64,000 nucleotides of DNA, taken from Terrabacter sp. Ter38. Its GTDB lineage: Bacteria > Actinomycetota > Actinomycetes > Actinomycetales > Dermatophilaceae. The DNA lies in the NCBI RefSeq assembly GCF_024519435.1, contig NZ_JALJRZ010000004.1:1-64000 (forward strand), read 5' to 3'. Below the pieces are notes generated by a model, which ran no database searches, had not been told where the DNA came from, and saw only the letters and a program-made list of their open reading frames with translations. Numbering within the stretch: the stretch's first letter is position 1; the number at the start of each line of letters is the position of its first letter. Both the position numbers and the translations under genes were made by a program. This document shows positions 43,336-52,395 of the stretch, piece by piece.

Positions 43336-44498
43336 CGACGCTCGGCGACACTCGTCCGGCTGGGCCGGCTCTCGACGAGCTGCTCGCGGACCTGCGCGAG
43401 CTGGTCGAGTGCGAGTCGCCGTCCGACGACCTCGGCGCCGTCGAACGCTCGGCGGACCTGGTCGCTCGCATCGGCTCGGAACGCCTCGGCGTCGCGCCGG
43501 AGCGCCTCGTCGTCGACGGCATACACCACCTGCGCTGGCGCTTCGGTGCGCCGACGGCGCCACACCGTGTCCTGGTGCTGGCGCACCACGACACGGTGTG
43601 GCCGATCGGCACGCTGGCGCGGTCACCGTTCACGATCGCTGACGGGGTGCTGCGCGGGCCGGGGTGCTTCGACATGATCGCCGGTCTGGTGATGGCCCTG
43701 CACGCCATCGCGGACCTGGGCGAGCGCGACGGCGTGACGCTGTTGGTGACCGGTGACGAGGAGGTCGGCTCCGCGAGCTCCCGTGCGCTGATCGAGGACG
43801 AGGCTCGCCGTGCCGAGGCCGTCCTCGTGCTCGAGGCCTCGGCCGACGGGGGTGCGCTCAAGACCGCCCGCAAGGGCACGTCGCTCTACGAGATCTGCAT
43901 CGCCGGCCGGGCCGCTCATGCCGGGCTGGAGCCGCACAAGGGAGTCAACGCGACCCTCGAGCTGGCCCACCTGGTGCACGAGGTCGCGGCGCTGGCCGAC
44001 CCCGGTGCCGGCACCACGGTGACGCCCACGGCGGCGACGTCCGGAACCACCGTCAACACCGTGCCGGCCTCCGCCCGGTTCTCGGTCGACGTACGGGCGT
44101 GGACGGCGTCGGAGCAGGAGCGCGTCGACGCTGCGTTGCGTGGGCTCCGGCCGGTGCTGCCCGGTGCCGAGGTGCAGGTCGACGGAGGCATCAACCGGCC
44201 CCCCCTGGAGGCGGCGGCGTCGCTGCCGCTCTTCGAGCGGGCGCAGACGATCGCCGCACGAATCGGGTTGCCCGAGCTGACCCGGGCGGCCGTCGGTGGC
44301 GCCTCGGACGGCAACTTCACGGCCGGGCTCGGGGTGCCGACCCTCGACGGGCTCGGAGCAGTCGGCGGAGGAGCGCACGCCGAGGACGAGCACGTGCTCG
44401 TCGACCGACTGGGTGACCGGACCCTGCTGCTGCGGGTACTCATCGAGGAGCTGCTCGCACCGTCGCCACCGAACCAGGAGCCACATCATGACCACTGA
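43332..44498 (+). CDS. M20-family metallopeptidase/deacylase (carboxypeptidase G2-like)
   Basis: 388 aa. Metal ligands His85 and Asp87 (LAHHDTVW), Asp114 (GPGCFDMIAG), catalytic Glu143-Glu144 (TGDEEVGS), LEAS and the C-terminal AHAEDEHV His. A dimerisation domain (~170-290) is inserted as usual. M20 enzymes release the acyl or amino-acid group from N-acyl L-amino acids. Beside a GNAT and a racemase this matches the L-desuccinylase slot of the N-succinylamino acid racemase pathway. ATG overlaps the upstream stop. Confidence 0.9.
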   Translation: MTTLGDTRPAGPALDELLADLRELVECESPSDDLGAVERSADLVARIGSERLGVAPERLVVDGIHHLRWRFGAPTAPHRVLVLAHHDTVWPIGTLARSPFTIADGVLRGPGCFDMIAGLVMALHAIADLGERDGVTLLVTGDEEVGSASSRALIEDEARRAEAVLVLEASADGGALKTARKGTSLYEICIAGRAAHAGLEPHKGVNATLELAHLVHEVAALADPGAGTTVTPTAATSGTTVNTVPASARFSVDVRAWTASEQERVDAALRGLRPVLPGAEVQVDGGINRPPLEAAASLPLFERAQTIAARIGLPELTRAAVGGASDGNFTAGLGVPTLDGLGAVGGGAHAEDEHVLVDRLGDRTLLLRVLIEELLAPSPPNQEPHHDH

Positions 44499-45285
44499 GC
44501 CGTGGGCGTCCTATGACGCCGCCGCCGCCGCGTCCCGCGTCGTCGTGCGCGAGCTCCTCACCCTCGAGGAGCTCCAGGATGCGGCCGCCGTCCTCGGCCG
44601 GATCTGGGGCACTCCCGACAACCCGCCGATGAGCGCCGAGCTGCTGCGCGCCATGGGCAAGGCGGAGAGCTACGTCGCCGGGGCCTTCGACGCCAAGCGC
44701 CCCGAGGCGGGCATGGTCGGCGTCTGCGTCGGCTTCCACTCGACGCCCGCCGCCCGCGCGATGCACAGCCACATCGCCGGGGTCACGGATGCGGTCGCCG
44801 GCCGCCACGCCGGGTTCGCGCTCAAGCTGCACCAGCGGGCCTGGTGCCTGGATCGCGGCATCGACCTGACCGAGTGGACCTATGACCCGCTCGTCTCCCG
44901 CAACGCCTACTTCAACCTGGCGAAGCTCGGCGCCCGTGTCGCCGAGTACCTCCCCGACTTCTACGGCTCCATGAGCGATGCGATCAACCGGGGGAACGAC
45001 AGCGACCGGATCCTCGTGCACTGGTCGCTGACCTCGCCCGAGGTGGCGCAGGCGTGTGCGGGGTCGCCCGTGCGGGCGACCGTGCCCCCCGGTGCCGCTG
45101 CCTCGTGGGTTCAAGTCCCGCGGGACATCGGGGCCCTTCGGCTCACCGACCCCGAGCAGGCGAGGGCCTGGCGCGCCAAGGTGCGCGACCAGCTGGTGGG
45201 CGCCCTGGACGTCGGCGGACACGTCGCCGGCTTCGACAAGGAACGGGGCTACCTCGTCCTGCCACACGAAGGAGATCTGCCGTGA
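44488..45285 (+). CDS. GNAT-superfamily acyltransferase, candidate D-amino acid N-succinyltransferase
   Basis: 265 aa. Begins inside the M20 gene (11-bp overlap). GNAT-like features: ELLTLEELQDAAAVLGRIWG at the start, the core GMVGVCVGFHSTPAARAMHSHIAGV and DRGIDLTEWTYDPLVSRNAYFNLAKLGARVAEYLPDFYG (the ACFN region), typical of the predicted GNAT group often found beside N-succinylamino acid racemases. In that pathway a GNAT succinylates D-amino acids using succinyl-CoA. Function here is inferred from context. Confidence 0.78.
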   Translation: MTTEPWASYDAAAAASRVVVRELLTLEELQDAAAVLGRIWGTPDNPPMSAELLRAMGKAESYVAGAFDAKRPEAGMVGVCVGFHSTPAARAMHSHIAGVTDAVAGRHAGFALKLHQRAWCLDRGIDLTEWTYDPLVSRNAYFNLAKLGARVAEYLPDFYGSMSDAINRGNDSDRILVHWSLTSPEVAQACAGSPVRATVPPGAAASWVQVPRDIGALRLTDPEQARAWRAKVRDQLVGALDVGGHVAGFDKERGYLVLPHEGDLP

Positions 45286-46406
45286 GCGTGAAGCTCGAAG
45301 GCGTCGAGCTGCGCCGTATCGCGATGCCGCTGGTGTCGCCGTTCCGGACGTCGTTCGGCACCCAGACCGCGCGCGACATCCTGCTGCTCCGCGCCGTCAC
45401 CTCCGACGGTGAGGGCTGGGGCGAGTGCGTCGCGATGTCGGACCCCCTCTACTCGTCGGAGTACGTCGACGCGATAGCCGACGTACTGCGTCGCTTCTTC
45501 CTCCCGACGCTGGCGGCCTCGACGGAGGAGCTGCAGCGGCACGGCGCGCACGCGGTCAACGCGGTGCTCCACCAGTTCAAGGGCCACCGGATGGCCAAGG
45601 CGGCACTGGAGATGGCCGTGCTCGACGCCGAGCTGCGGGCCGACGGGCGGTCCTGGGCGCGCGAGCTCGGCGCCGTCCACGAACGCGTGCCCTCAGGGGT
45701 GTCGGTCGGCATCTTCGACAGCATCCCGCAGCTGCTCGACGTCGTCGGCAGCTACCTCGACGCCGGCTACGTCCGGATCAAGCTCAAGATCGAGCCGGGC
45801 TGGGACGTCGAACCGGTACGCGCCGTACGCGAGCGCTTCGGGGACGACGTGCCCCTGCAGGTCGACGCCAACACGGCATACACCTTGCGCGACGCGCGTC
45901 ACCTGGCCAAGCTCGACGACTTCGACCTGCTCCTCATCGAGCAGCCGCTCGAGGAGGAGGACATCCTCGGCCACGCCGAGCTCGCTCGGCTCATCAAGAC
46001 GCCGGTCTGCCTCGACGAGTCGATCGTCTCCGCGCAGTCCGCGGCGGCCGCCATCTCGCTCGGTGCGTGCTCGATCATCAACATCAAGCCCGGACGCGTC
46101 GGGGGGTATCTCGAGGCGGTGCGCATCCACGACGTGGCAGCCGCCCACGGGCTGGCCGTGTGGTGCGGCGGCATGGTCGAGACCGGGCTCGGCCGGGCTG
46201 CCAACGCGGCCCTCGCCGCACTGCCCGGCTTCACCCTCCCCGGTGACATCTCGGCCTCGGACCGCTTCTACCGGACCGACATCACCGCGCCGCTGACCAT
46301 CTCCGAGGGGTACATGGACGTTCCCTCCGGGCCGGGTCTCGGGGTCAGCCCGATCCCCGAGCTCCTCGACGCCGTCACCACGTCCAGCGAGTGGATCACT
46401 CTCTGA
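45282..46406 (+). CDS. N-succinylamino acid racemase / o-succinylbenzoate synthase-like enolase-superfamily enzyme
   Basis: 374 aa, muconate-lactonising subgroup. Acid/base lysines in the KxK motif (Lys167, Lys169: RIKLKIEPG) and Lys269 (IINIKPGRVGG); metal ligands Asp195, Glu220 (LIEQPL) and Asp245 (CLDES). OSB synthases and N-succinylamino acid racemases share all these residues. With no other menaquinone gene nearby and with GNAT and M20 genes coupled to it, racemisation of N-succinyl amino acids is the better call. GTG 45282 with AAGGAG (45269-45274) overlaps the GNAT stop. Confidence 0.88.
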   Translation: MSVKLEGVELRRIAMPLVSPFRTSFGTQTARDILLLRAVTSDGEGWGECVAMSDPLYSSEYVDAIADVLRRFFLPTLAASTEELQRHGAHAVNAVLHQFKGHRMAKAALEMAVLDAELRADGRSWARELGAVHERVPSGVSVGIFDSIPQLLDVVGSYLDAGYVRIKLKIEPGWDVEPVRAVRERFGDDVPLQVDANTAYTLRDARHLAKLDDFDLLLIEQPLEEEDILGHAELARLIKTPVCLDESIVSAQSAAAAISLGACSIINIKPGRVGGYLEAVRIHDVAAAHGLAVWCGGMVETGLGRAANAALAALPGFTLPGDISASDRFYRTDITAPLTISEGYMDVPSGPGLGVSPIPELLDAVTTSSEWITL

Positions 46407-46471
46407 CGGGCGTCGGGCCGACGGAGGGCGGCCTCGCCTTTCGGCTCACCGGCGAGCCCTATCCTGAGTCG

Positions 46472-48148
46472 GTGAGCCAACGCCCCCGTGCGAGCCTGGG
46501 ACGGGTCCTCGAGGACCTGGGGGACTCCTTCCTGGAGCTGGTCGCGGGCGACCCCGAGCACGAGGGAGAGATCGGCGGCATCGTCATCCACGACCCGGAC
46601 GACGAGCCGGTCCAGCCACCGGGCGCGCTCGTGCTCGGCGTCGGCGTACCGTCCGTCGCTCTCCCGGACCTGGTCCGCGACGCCGGACGCCAGGGCGCCA
46701 TCGGGTTGATCGTCCGTGCGCCCGTGGTGATGAGCCCCACGCTCGACGCGGCGGTCCGAGAAGCCGGGCTCGCCCTGCTCGGCCTGCGCCGTGGCGCGAC
46801 GTGGGGTCAGCTCACCGCGCTGCTCCGCTCCCTCCTCGCCCAGGACGACATCGGGCCGGCCGGGGAAGAGTCGATCGGCGGGCTGCCGTCGGGCGACCTC
46901 TTCGCCGTGGCCAACGCTGTCGGTGCACTCCTCGACGCGCCGGTCACGATCGAGGACCGCAGCTCGCGCGTGCTGGCCTTCTCCGGTCGGCAGGACGAGG
47001 CGGACTCGTCCCGGGTCGAGACGATCATCGGACGCCAGGTGCCGGAGAAGTATGCGAAGACGCTCACCGAGCTCGGCGTCTTCAGAGAGCTCTACCGCGA
47101 GCACCGCCCCGTCGTGGTGAACCCGGCCGACCTCGGGGCCGACGCGGTCAACAAGCAGCGGGTCGCGATCGCGGTGCGTGCGGGCGACGAGGTGCTGGGC
47201 TCCATCTGGGCAGCGATGGACGGCGAGGTCACGCCCGAGCGGAGCGCCGTGCTGCAGGACTCCGCGAAGCTGGTTGCCCTGCACATGCTGCGTGTCCGCG
47301 CCGGTGCCGACGTGCAACGCCGGCTGCGCACCGACCTCGTGAGCACCGCTCTGGAGGGTGGTGTCGGCGCGCGCGACGCGCTGAGCCGGCTCGGCCTGGC
47401 CGGCGCGCCGGTGGTCGTACTCGCTGCGACCTTGCGTGCCGAGCACCCGGACGGCCGCGCGGTCGGCGCCTCCCAGCCGGCCGGTGCACGTGGCGGTGCG
47501 ACCGGGGGTGTGGCCGGCGGTGGCTCCGGTGACCTCGAGCGGGTTGCCGATGCGCTCAGCCTGCACCTGTCGGCATCCTCGCCCAGCTCGGCCGTCGCTG
47601 TGGTCGGCGGTATCGCATACGGCCTGCTGGGCGTCGTGGCCGGCAGCGAGCCCGAGGAACGAGCCGCCCGCCTGGCAGAGGAGTTCTGCGAGCGGGTCGG
47701 CAGTCGCCTGCCGGTCGTGGTCGGCATCGGCGGCGTCGGCGAAGACGTCCGCGGCGTGACTGACTCGCGCGAGACGGCGACCCGGGTGCTGCGGGTTCTC
47801 CGCGAGGGGCACGGCGCCCAGCGGGTCGCTCGCCTCGCCGACGTCCACGCCCAGTCCCTGCTGCTCGAGCTGCGCGACCTTGCCGCGGCGCGCGGTGAGC
47901 GGCCGGTGGGTCCCGTCGCGCGCCTGGTGGCGTACGACGAGGACAACGACTCGGACCTGACCGGGACCCTTGGGGCGTGGCTGGACGCGCTCGGCGACGT
48001 CCGCGCCGCCGCCGCAGCACTGTTCGTCCACCCCAACACGCTGCGCTACCGGCTGCGGCGGCTCGAGGAGGTCAGCGGACTCGACATCGACGATCCGGAG
48101 CAGCGGTTCGCCGCGATGGTCCAGCTGCGGATGCTGGCGCCTCGCTGA
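46472..48148 (+). CDS. PucR-family transcriptional regulator
   Basis: 558 aa from GTG 46472 (an in-frame GTG at 46391 lies within the preceding gene). N-terminal PucR purine-catabolism-like sensor domain (~residues 15-130, PPGALVLGVGVPSVALPDLVRDAGRQGAIGLIVR), CdaR GGDEF-like middle, and C-terminal HTH (FVHPNTLRYRLRRLEEVSGLDIDDP). Last gene of the D-amino-acid operon, 65 bp after the racemase, and its likely activator. A Gly/Ala-rich insertion (~340-355) interrupts the middle domain. Confidence 0.88.
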   Translation: MSQRPRASLGRVLEDLGDSFLELVAGDPEHEGEIGGIVIHDPDDEPVQPPGALVLGVGVPSVALPDLVRDAGRQGAIGLIVRAPVVMSPTLDAAVREAGLALLGLRRGATWGQLTALLRSLLAQDDIGPAGEESIGGLPSGDLFAVANAVGALLDAPVTIEDRSSRVLAFSGRQDEADSSRVETIIGRQVPEKYAKTLTELGVFRELYREHRPVVVNPADLGADAVNKQRVAIAVRAGDEVLGSIWAAMDGEVTPERSAVLQDSAKLVALHMLRVRAGADVQRRLRTDLVSTALEGGVGARDALSRLGLAGAPVVVLAATLRAEHPDGRAVGASQPAGARGGATGGVAGGGSGDLERVADALSLHLSASSPSSAVAVVGGIAYGLLGVVAGSEPEERAARLAEEFCERVGSRLPVVVGIGGVGEDVRGVTDSRETATRVLRVLREGHGAQRVARLADVHAQSLLLELRDLAAARGERPVGPVARLVAYDEDNDSDLTGTLGAWLDALGDVRAAAAALFVHPNTLRYRLRRLEEVSGLDIDDPEQRFAAMVQLRMLAPR

Positions 48149-48223
48149 GTCGAGGGGCGGCGGGGCCCCGACCGCTCGGTGCTGTGCGGTCGTGTTGCTG
48201 GGTCACGGACCCGGCGACGTCCC

Positions 48224-49279
48224 CTAGGCACCGGCCAAGGCGAGCGCGGGGTCGACCCGGAGCACTCGCGCGATACCGGCAAGGCTCGCGAGGATCCCGA
48301 GGCCGACCGCCACCAGCGCGAGCACGAGGCAGGCGGACAGGCCGAGGCTGATGGTCAGCGGGAAGGCGGGCACGAGTGCCCAGGCGAGGACGATCGCACC
48401 GGCCGCGGCAGCAAGGGACACGGCGAGGCCCTCGATGAGCGGGGTCGCGCACAGCCGCCACGAGGGGGCACCGATGGCCTTGAGAACGGCCACGTCGCGC
48501 ACCCGGTCCAGGGCCGAGAGGTAGCAGACGAAAGCCACGATGCTGCCGGCCACGAGCCAGAGCAGGAGGGAGAGGAGGCCGAGGGTCCGAGTCGCGACCT
48601 GCAGTGGGCGGCGCAGGTCGTCGCGCACCTCGTGCGGCGTCATGACAGCCAGATCCGGCGGGAGGGCCGCGGGGTTGCCCTGCATGACGATCGCGCTGGC
48701 CATGTCCTCGCCGTCGTAGGCGATGGACTGGCCTTGAGACAGTGTCATGACCACGGTCGGTGTGCCCCCGTTGTAGGTCAGCCCCGCAACGGTTCCGACC
48801 ACCGTGAGCGGGACGCCGGCGAGCGTCAGGGTCGCTCCGACGGGGACGCCCAGGCTGTCGTCCACCGCGACCTCGCCGTCGGCGCGAGGAGGGCGACCAG
48901 CGGTCGGCCGAGGCTCGACGACACCGTCCGGGCGGTAGGCGATGACGTTGACGTCGCTGAGACCGTGCGCGTCGGCCCCCTCGATGACGTGTCGGAAGAT
49001 CGCGACCGGGGTCGCTGTGACTGCTCGGGACGGGTCCGCGAGGTGTTGCGCCACCTCTGCCTTCATCGGGGAGTTCGTGGTGAAGGGACCTGCCAGACCC
49101 CGAGTCACGACCCAGCTGTCACCGCCGAAGAAGGCGATGGTCCGGTCGGTCTCGTTGAGGAAGCTGTCGTGGACGGACTGGAGCAGGAGCGTCACGGCGA
49201 AGACGAGCATGGCCGCGCAGACGCCCACGACGATGCGCCGGGCTCGCCACTGCAGATCGCGAAAGGTGATGGTCAGCAT
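48224..49279 (-). CDS. FtsX/MacB-type ABC transporter permease
   Basis: 351 aa. One N-terminal membrane segment (RIVVGVCAAMLVFAVTLLLQ), a large extracytoplasmic domain (~50-225, GGDSWVVTRGLAGPF..., VGATLTLAGVPLTVVGTVAGL) and three C-terminal segments containing DRVRDVAVLKAIGAPSWRL, the FtsX/MacB hallmark. Such permeases perform lipid, lipoprotein or peptide export or mechanotransmission rather than import. Starts within the ATPase gene (7-bp overlap), forming a two-gene export unit. Confidence 0.88.
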   Translation of the reverse strand: MLTITFRDLQWRARRIVVGVCAAMLVFAVTLLLQSVHDSFLNETDRTIAFFGGDSWVVTRGLAGPFTTNSPMKAEVAQHLADPSRAVTATPVAIFRHVIEGADAHGLSDVNVIAYRPDGVVEPRPTAGRPPRADGEVAVDDSLGVPVGATLTLAGVPLTVVGTVAGLTYNGGTPTVVMTLSQGQSIAYDGEDMASAIVMQGNPAALPPDLAVMTPHEVRDDLRRPLQVATRTLGLLSLLLWLVAGSIVAFVCYLSALDRVRDVAVLKAIGAPSWRLCATPLIEGLAVSLAAAAGAIVLAWALVPAFPLTISLGLSACLVLALVAVGLGILASLAGIARVLRVDPALALAGA

Positions 49280-49956
49280 GGCGCAGTCAGGTCCACGACG
49301 TCGTCGGCGGCCTGCACCACCCGGGCGTCGTGCGTGGCGACGAGCACCAGCCGACCCGGGCGCACGAGGGAGCGCAGCAGTGTCAGCACCGCGCCGACCT
49401 GCGCCTGGTCCAGGTGGGCCGTGGGCTCGTCGGCGAGGAACAGCGGAGGATCCCCCACGACGCCGCGCGCGATCGCGACCCGCTGCTGTTCGCCGCCCGA
49501 GAGGCTGCCCGGTCGGTGGTGCAGGCGGTGGTCGAGGCCCATCCCGGACAGGAGCTCGGCAGCGCGCCGACGAGCGACCGACTGCCTGACTCCCGTCATC
49601 AGCAGTGGCGCCATGACGTTCTCCACTGCATCCAGGCTGGCGATCAGGTTGAACGACTGGAACACCAGACCCACACAGTCGCGACGGTGCTGCAGCATGT
49701 CCCTGCGTGACGAGAGTGCGAGCTCGCGGCCCGCGAAGTTGATGGAGCCCTGAGTGGGTGTCAACAAGCCGGCGAGCACCGAGAGCAGGGTGGTCTTGCC
49801 CCTGCCGCTCGGGGCGCACACCACCACGAGCCGACCATCGCCGCCCGTGAAGGACAGGTTCTCGAGTGGCCGAGCCCGGCTCGGGCCGGACCCCAGGTCC
49901 ACGGTGAGGCCGGACACACTGAGGTCGGCACGACGCGTCACCACCCTCACCCCCAT
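49273..49956 (-). CDS. ABC transporter ATP-binding protein (MacB/LolD-like)
   Basis: About 227 aa. Walker A APSGRGKTT, with Arg for the usual Gly/Ser, then Q-loop VFQSFNL, signature LSGGEQQRVAIARGVVGDP, Walker B LFLADEPTAHLD and H-loop THD. Works with the FtsX-type permease whose start overlaps its stop. ATG 49956 chosen; an in-frame GTG at 49998 is possible. Divergent from the P450 gene. Confidence 0.87.
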   Translation of the reverse strand: MGVRVVTRRADLSVSGLTVDLGSGPSRARPLENLSFTGGDGRLVVVCAPSGRGKTTLLSVLAGLLTPTQGSINFAGRELALSSRRDMLQHRRDCVGLVFQSFNLIASLDAVENVMAPLLMTGVRQSVARRRAAELLSGMGLDHRLHHRPGSLSGGEQQRVAIARGVVGDPPLFLADEPTAHLDQAQVGAVLTLLRSLVRPGRLVLVATHDARVVQAADDVVDLTAPC

Positions 49957-50102
49957 CGCCCCGAGGTGCCCTGGCCCGGCCGTCAGCCGGTCCCTCACGT
50001 GTCATCGTGGCAGTGCCGGGTCGATCTCGCGGTGCATCCGGAGAGATGCTGTCAAAGTTGCGAAAAGCGGGACCGTCGCGCGTCCACGTGCCACCGTGTG
50101 CC

Positions 50103-51383
50103 ATGCGAACCGCGCTGCTCCAGAGGGCCGCCGGACGCGCGCTCGTCCGGATGCTCGGCTGGATCCATGCTCGCGGCTGGCACGCGGGAGTTTGGTCCCG
50201 GCTGCCGGAGGACGCCTACACCCTCGTGCGGCGGGACGGGCTCGACCCGGTGCCGGCACTGCTCGACCGATCCGCGGTGACGCGGCTCCGTCTGCCGCTC
50301 CGCTTCCGTGGGTTGATGGTGACCGGATACGCAGAAGTGCGCTCGGTGCTCGCGGACTCCGCGACGTACAGCAACGACCTCGTCGGCCGGCTCGGGGCAC
50401 CTGCCGCGGCGGAGCACCAACCGGGAGGACTGGGTTTCTGCGACCCACCCGAGCACACGCGGTTGCGCCGCCTGCTCGTCCCTGAGTTCACCGGGCGCCG
50501 CCTCGTGGACCTGCAGCCGCTCATCGAGGGGATCGTCGAGCAGGCCCTGGACGACGTCTCCGAGCGGGGGGGAGATGGTGATCCGGTCGATCTCGTGCCA
50601 CACCTGGCTCGTCCGGTCGCTTCGCGCACCATCTCGGTGATGCTGGGTCTGGATGAGGCTGACCACGCCGTGCTCCATCGACTCAGCTCCCCACGGTTCG
50701 ACCTGATGGGATCCGGATCCGGCCCTTTCGGATCGATCTCCGACGCGATCGACCACTTCCTCGACATCGTGCGCCGTCAACGTGAGCACCCGGGACCCGG
50801 GCTCATCGGTCGCCTCGTGCGCGAGCACGGCACCGAGCTGACCGACACGGAGATCGCGGGCCTGGCCGACGGCCTGTGGACGGGAGGGCTCGAGTCCACG
50901 GCGAGCGCGATCGCCCTCGGCGGTCACCTGCTCGCGACGGATCCCGCGGCGGCCTGCGTCCTTCGAGAGGGTGGCCCCGACGGTGTGGACGGCTGGGTCG
51001 AGGAGCTCCTGCGCTACAGCTCCGTCGTGCAGGTGGCGTTTCCACGGGTGGCCCTGACCGAGGCGGAACTCGGTGGCGAGCAGATCCTCGCCGGTGACCT
51101 CGTCGTCTGCTCGCTCAGCGCAGCCAACCGTGACGCCAGGTTCGGTGACTCGGCCGCCCACTTCATGCCGGATCGGGCGCCTCGGAGTCATCTGGCGTTC
51201 GGTCATGGGCTGCATCGGTGCATCGGTGCCGAGCTGGCGCGCGTCGAGCTGCGAGCGGTGTTGCCCCGGTTGGCTGTGCGCTTTCCCCGGTTGCGCGCGG
51301 CTGAGCCGAGCCTGGTCACCGGCGAGCAGCTCTCCTTCATCTACGGTCTTCCAGCCGTTCCCGTCCTGCTCGACGGCGGATGA
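50103..51383 (+). CDS. cytochrome P450
   Basis: 426 aa from ATG 50103 (ATG 50046 possible). Bacterial soluble P450: I-helix GGLEST in place of the common AGxxTT, K-helix ExxR (EELLRYSSV), and heme loop AFGHGLHRCIGAELAR, whose Cys ligates heme iron. CDPPEHTRLRRLLVPEFTGRR is typical. Substrate unknown and no ferredoxin is encoded beside it. No clear ribosome site. It shares a ~150-bp divergent region with the exporter operon, so product export is conceivable. Confidence 0.92.
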   Translation: MRTALLQRAAGRALVRMLGWIHARGWHAGVWSRLPEDAYTLVRRDGLDPVPALLDRSAVTRLRLPLRFRGLMVTGYAEVRSVLADSATYSNDLVGRLGAPAAAEHQPGGLGFCDPPEHTRLRRLLVPEFTGRRLVDLQPLIEGIVEQALDDVSERGGDGDPVDLVPHLARPVASRTISVMLGLDEADHAVLHRLSSPRFDLMGSGSGPFGSISDAIDHFLDIVRRQREHPGPGLIGRLVREHGTELTDTEIAGLADGLWTGGLESTASAIALGGHLLATDPAAACVLREGGPDGVDGWVEELLRYSSVVQVAFPRVALTEAELGGEQILAGDLVVCSLSAANRDARFGDSAAHFMPDRAPRSHLAFGHGLHRCIGAELARVELRAVLPRLAVRFPRLRAAEPSLVTGEQLSFIYGLPAVPVLLDGG

Positions 51384-51544
51384 TGCGCCTCCTGGCTTGG
51401 CCACCCACAGTTCTGCGGGCCGCTCGTCGAGAGCCTGGTCAAGGAGAGCTGGACCGACGCCGTGGCCGTAGCAGCTGGACAGCACGTAGAGCGATACAGC
51501 TGCTCATCGCGCTCCGGCGGAGCACGGCCCCGCGCGGTGAGCGC

Positions 51545-51802
51545 GATGTCGTAGAGCTCCTGCAGTGGTACTCAGTTCCGCTCACCATCACCCTTGATGA
51601 CGCAGCCATCCAGATGGCCCCGGCGGAGGAGGTGGTCGCCGTGGTCGGCAACCAGGTCAAGCACCTGCAGGCGGAGGGGTTCGTCCGCTCGGTGGAACTC
51701 GTCGGCGAGACCACCGTGCTGACCACTTCGACGGCGTTACGGCGCGAGGAACTGGCGCGCCGGCGCGCCGACGACAGCGCCATCGACCACGTGAAGATGA
51801 CC
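51545..51802 (+). pseudogene. remnant of a SnoaL/NTF2-like (DUF6841-type) protein
   Basis: Within an open frame of no clear quality, this stretch (VVELLQWYSVPLTITLDDAAIQMA to RRADDSAIDHVKMT) reads like the middle of a small NTF2-like protein that normally runs ~130 aa. Sequence before it and after it in the same frame is Arg-rich and non-coding in character, so both ends look lost. The rest of 51384-51978 holds nothing I can support. Confidence 0.5.
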
Positions 51803-51978
51803 CAACGTCCTTGCACGCATCGGGGACGCGAGACCAAAGGGCGCGGGACCGGTCAGCGGTCGGCGGACGCCCCCGTCGCGGCGACGAGACACGTCAACGC
51901 CCGACCGCGTGCCGGCCGCGGGTTCGTCGAGGGACCGGTCCGGCTCTGACCCTTCGGAGAACCGGGCCGGTCGCACCG

Positions 51979-52395
51979 TCAGCCCGGCTCGGCGATGAGC
52001 TGGCTGCGTAGTGTCGCGGAGTCCGACTCGAGCCAGCCCTCCGCGGCCTTGCCGTCCTCCATGCGGAAGATCTCGATCCACGTGGTCGTGACCTCGCGAC
52101 CTGTGGCGGGGAACCCCATGAAGTCCCCCCGATGGGTGCCCCGATCAGTGCCGCGGACCACCACCCGGTCACCGTCGAGCAGCACGTCCTCGAGCGTGGT
52201 GTGGAAGTCCGGGAAGGCCGCCCGGTAGGCGGTGACGGCCTCGCCATACTCGCTGGGGCCGACGATCCGCACGTCGAGGGTGTTGTGGCTGACGAACCCC
52301 GGCGCGAGGAACGCCTCGGCCTCGCCGACGTTGCCCTCGTTCCACACTTCCTCGAAGAAGCGACGTGCGGCAGCCCTCACCTCGTCATCGGACAT
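51979..52395 (-). CDS. SnoaL-like ester cyclase family protein
   Basis: 138 aa. NTF2/SnoaL fold: AARRFFEEVWNEGNVGEAEAFLAPGFVSHN, EYGEAVTAYRAAFPDFHTTLEDVLLDGDRVVVR, THRGDFMGFPATGREVTTTWIEIFRMEDGKAAEGW. Members include polyketide cyclases, but many are stand-alone proteins of unknown substrate. ATG 52395 is preferred over longer frames. The P450 gene is on the other strand, so co-function is only possible. Confidence 0.88.
   Translation of the reverse strand: MSDDEVRAAARRFFEEVWNEGNVGEAEAFLAPGFVSHNTLDVRIVGPSEYGEAVTAYRAAFPDFHTTLEDVLLDGDRVVVRGTDRGTHRGDFMGFPATGREVTTTWIEIFRMEDGKAAEGWLESDSATLRSQLIAEPG

Noticed and set aside
45100-45126. GGGTTCAAGTCCCGC, which resembles a tRNA T-arm
   Set aside because: It is within the GNAT coding frame (codons for WVQVP) and no acceptor or anticodon stem can be folded round it. 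No tRNA gene was found in the window.
45282-46406. The enolase-family gene as menC of menaquinone synthesis
   Set aside because: Active-site residues cannot separate the two functions, but no other men gene is near and it is coupled to GNAT and M20 genes, which fits the N-succinylamino acid racemase role.
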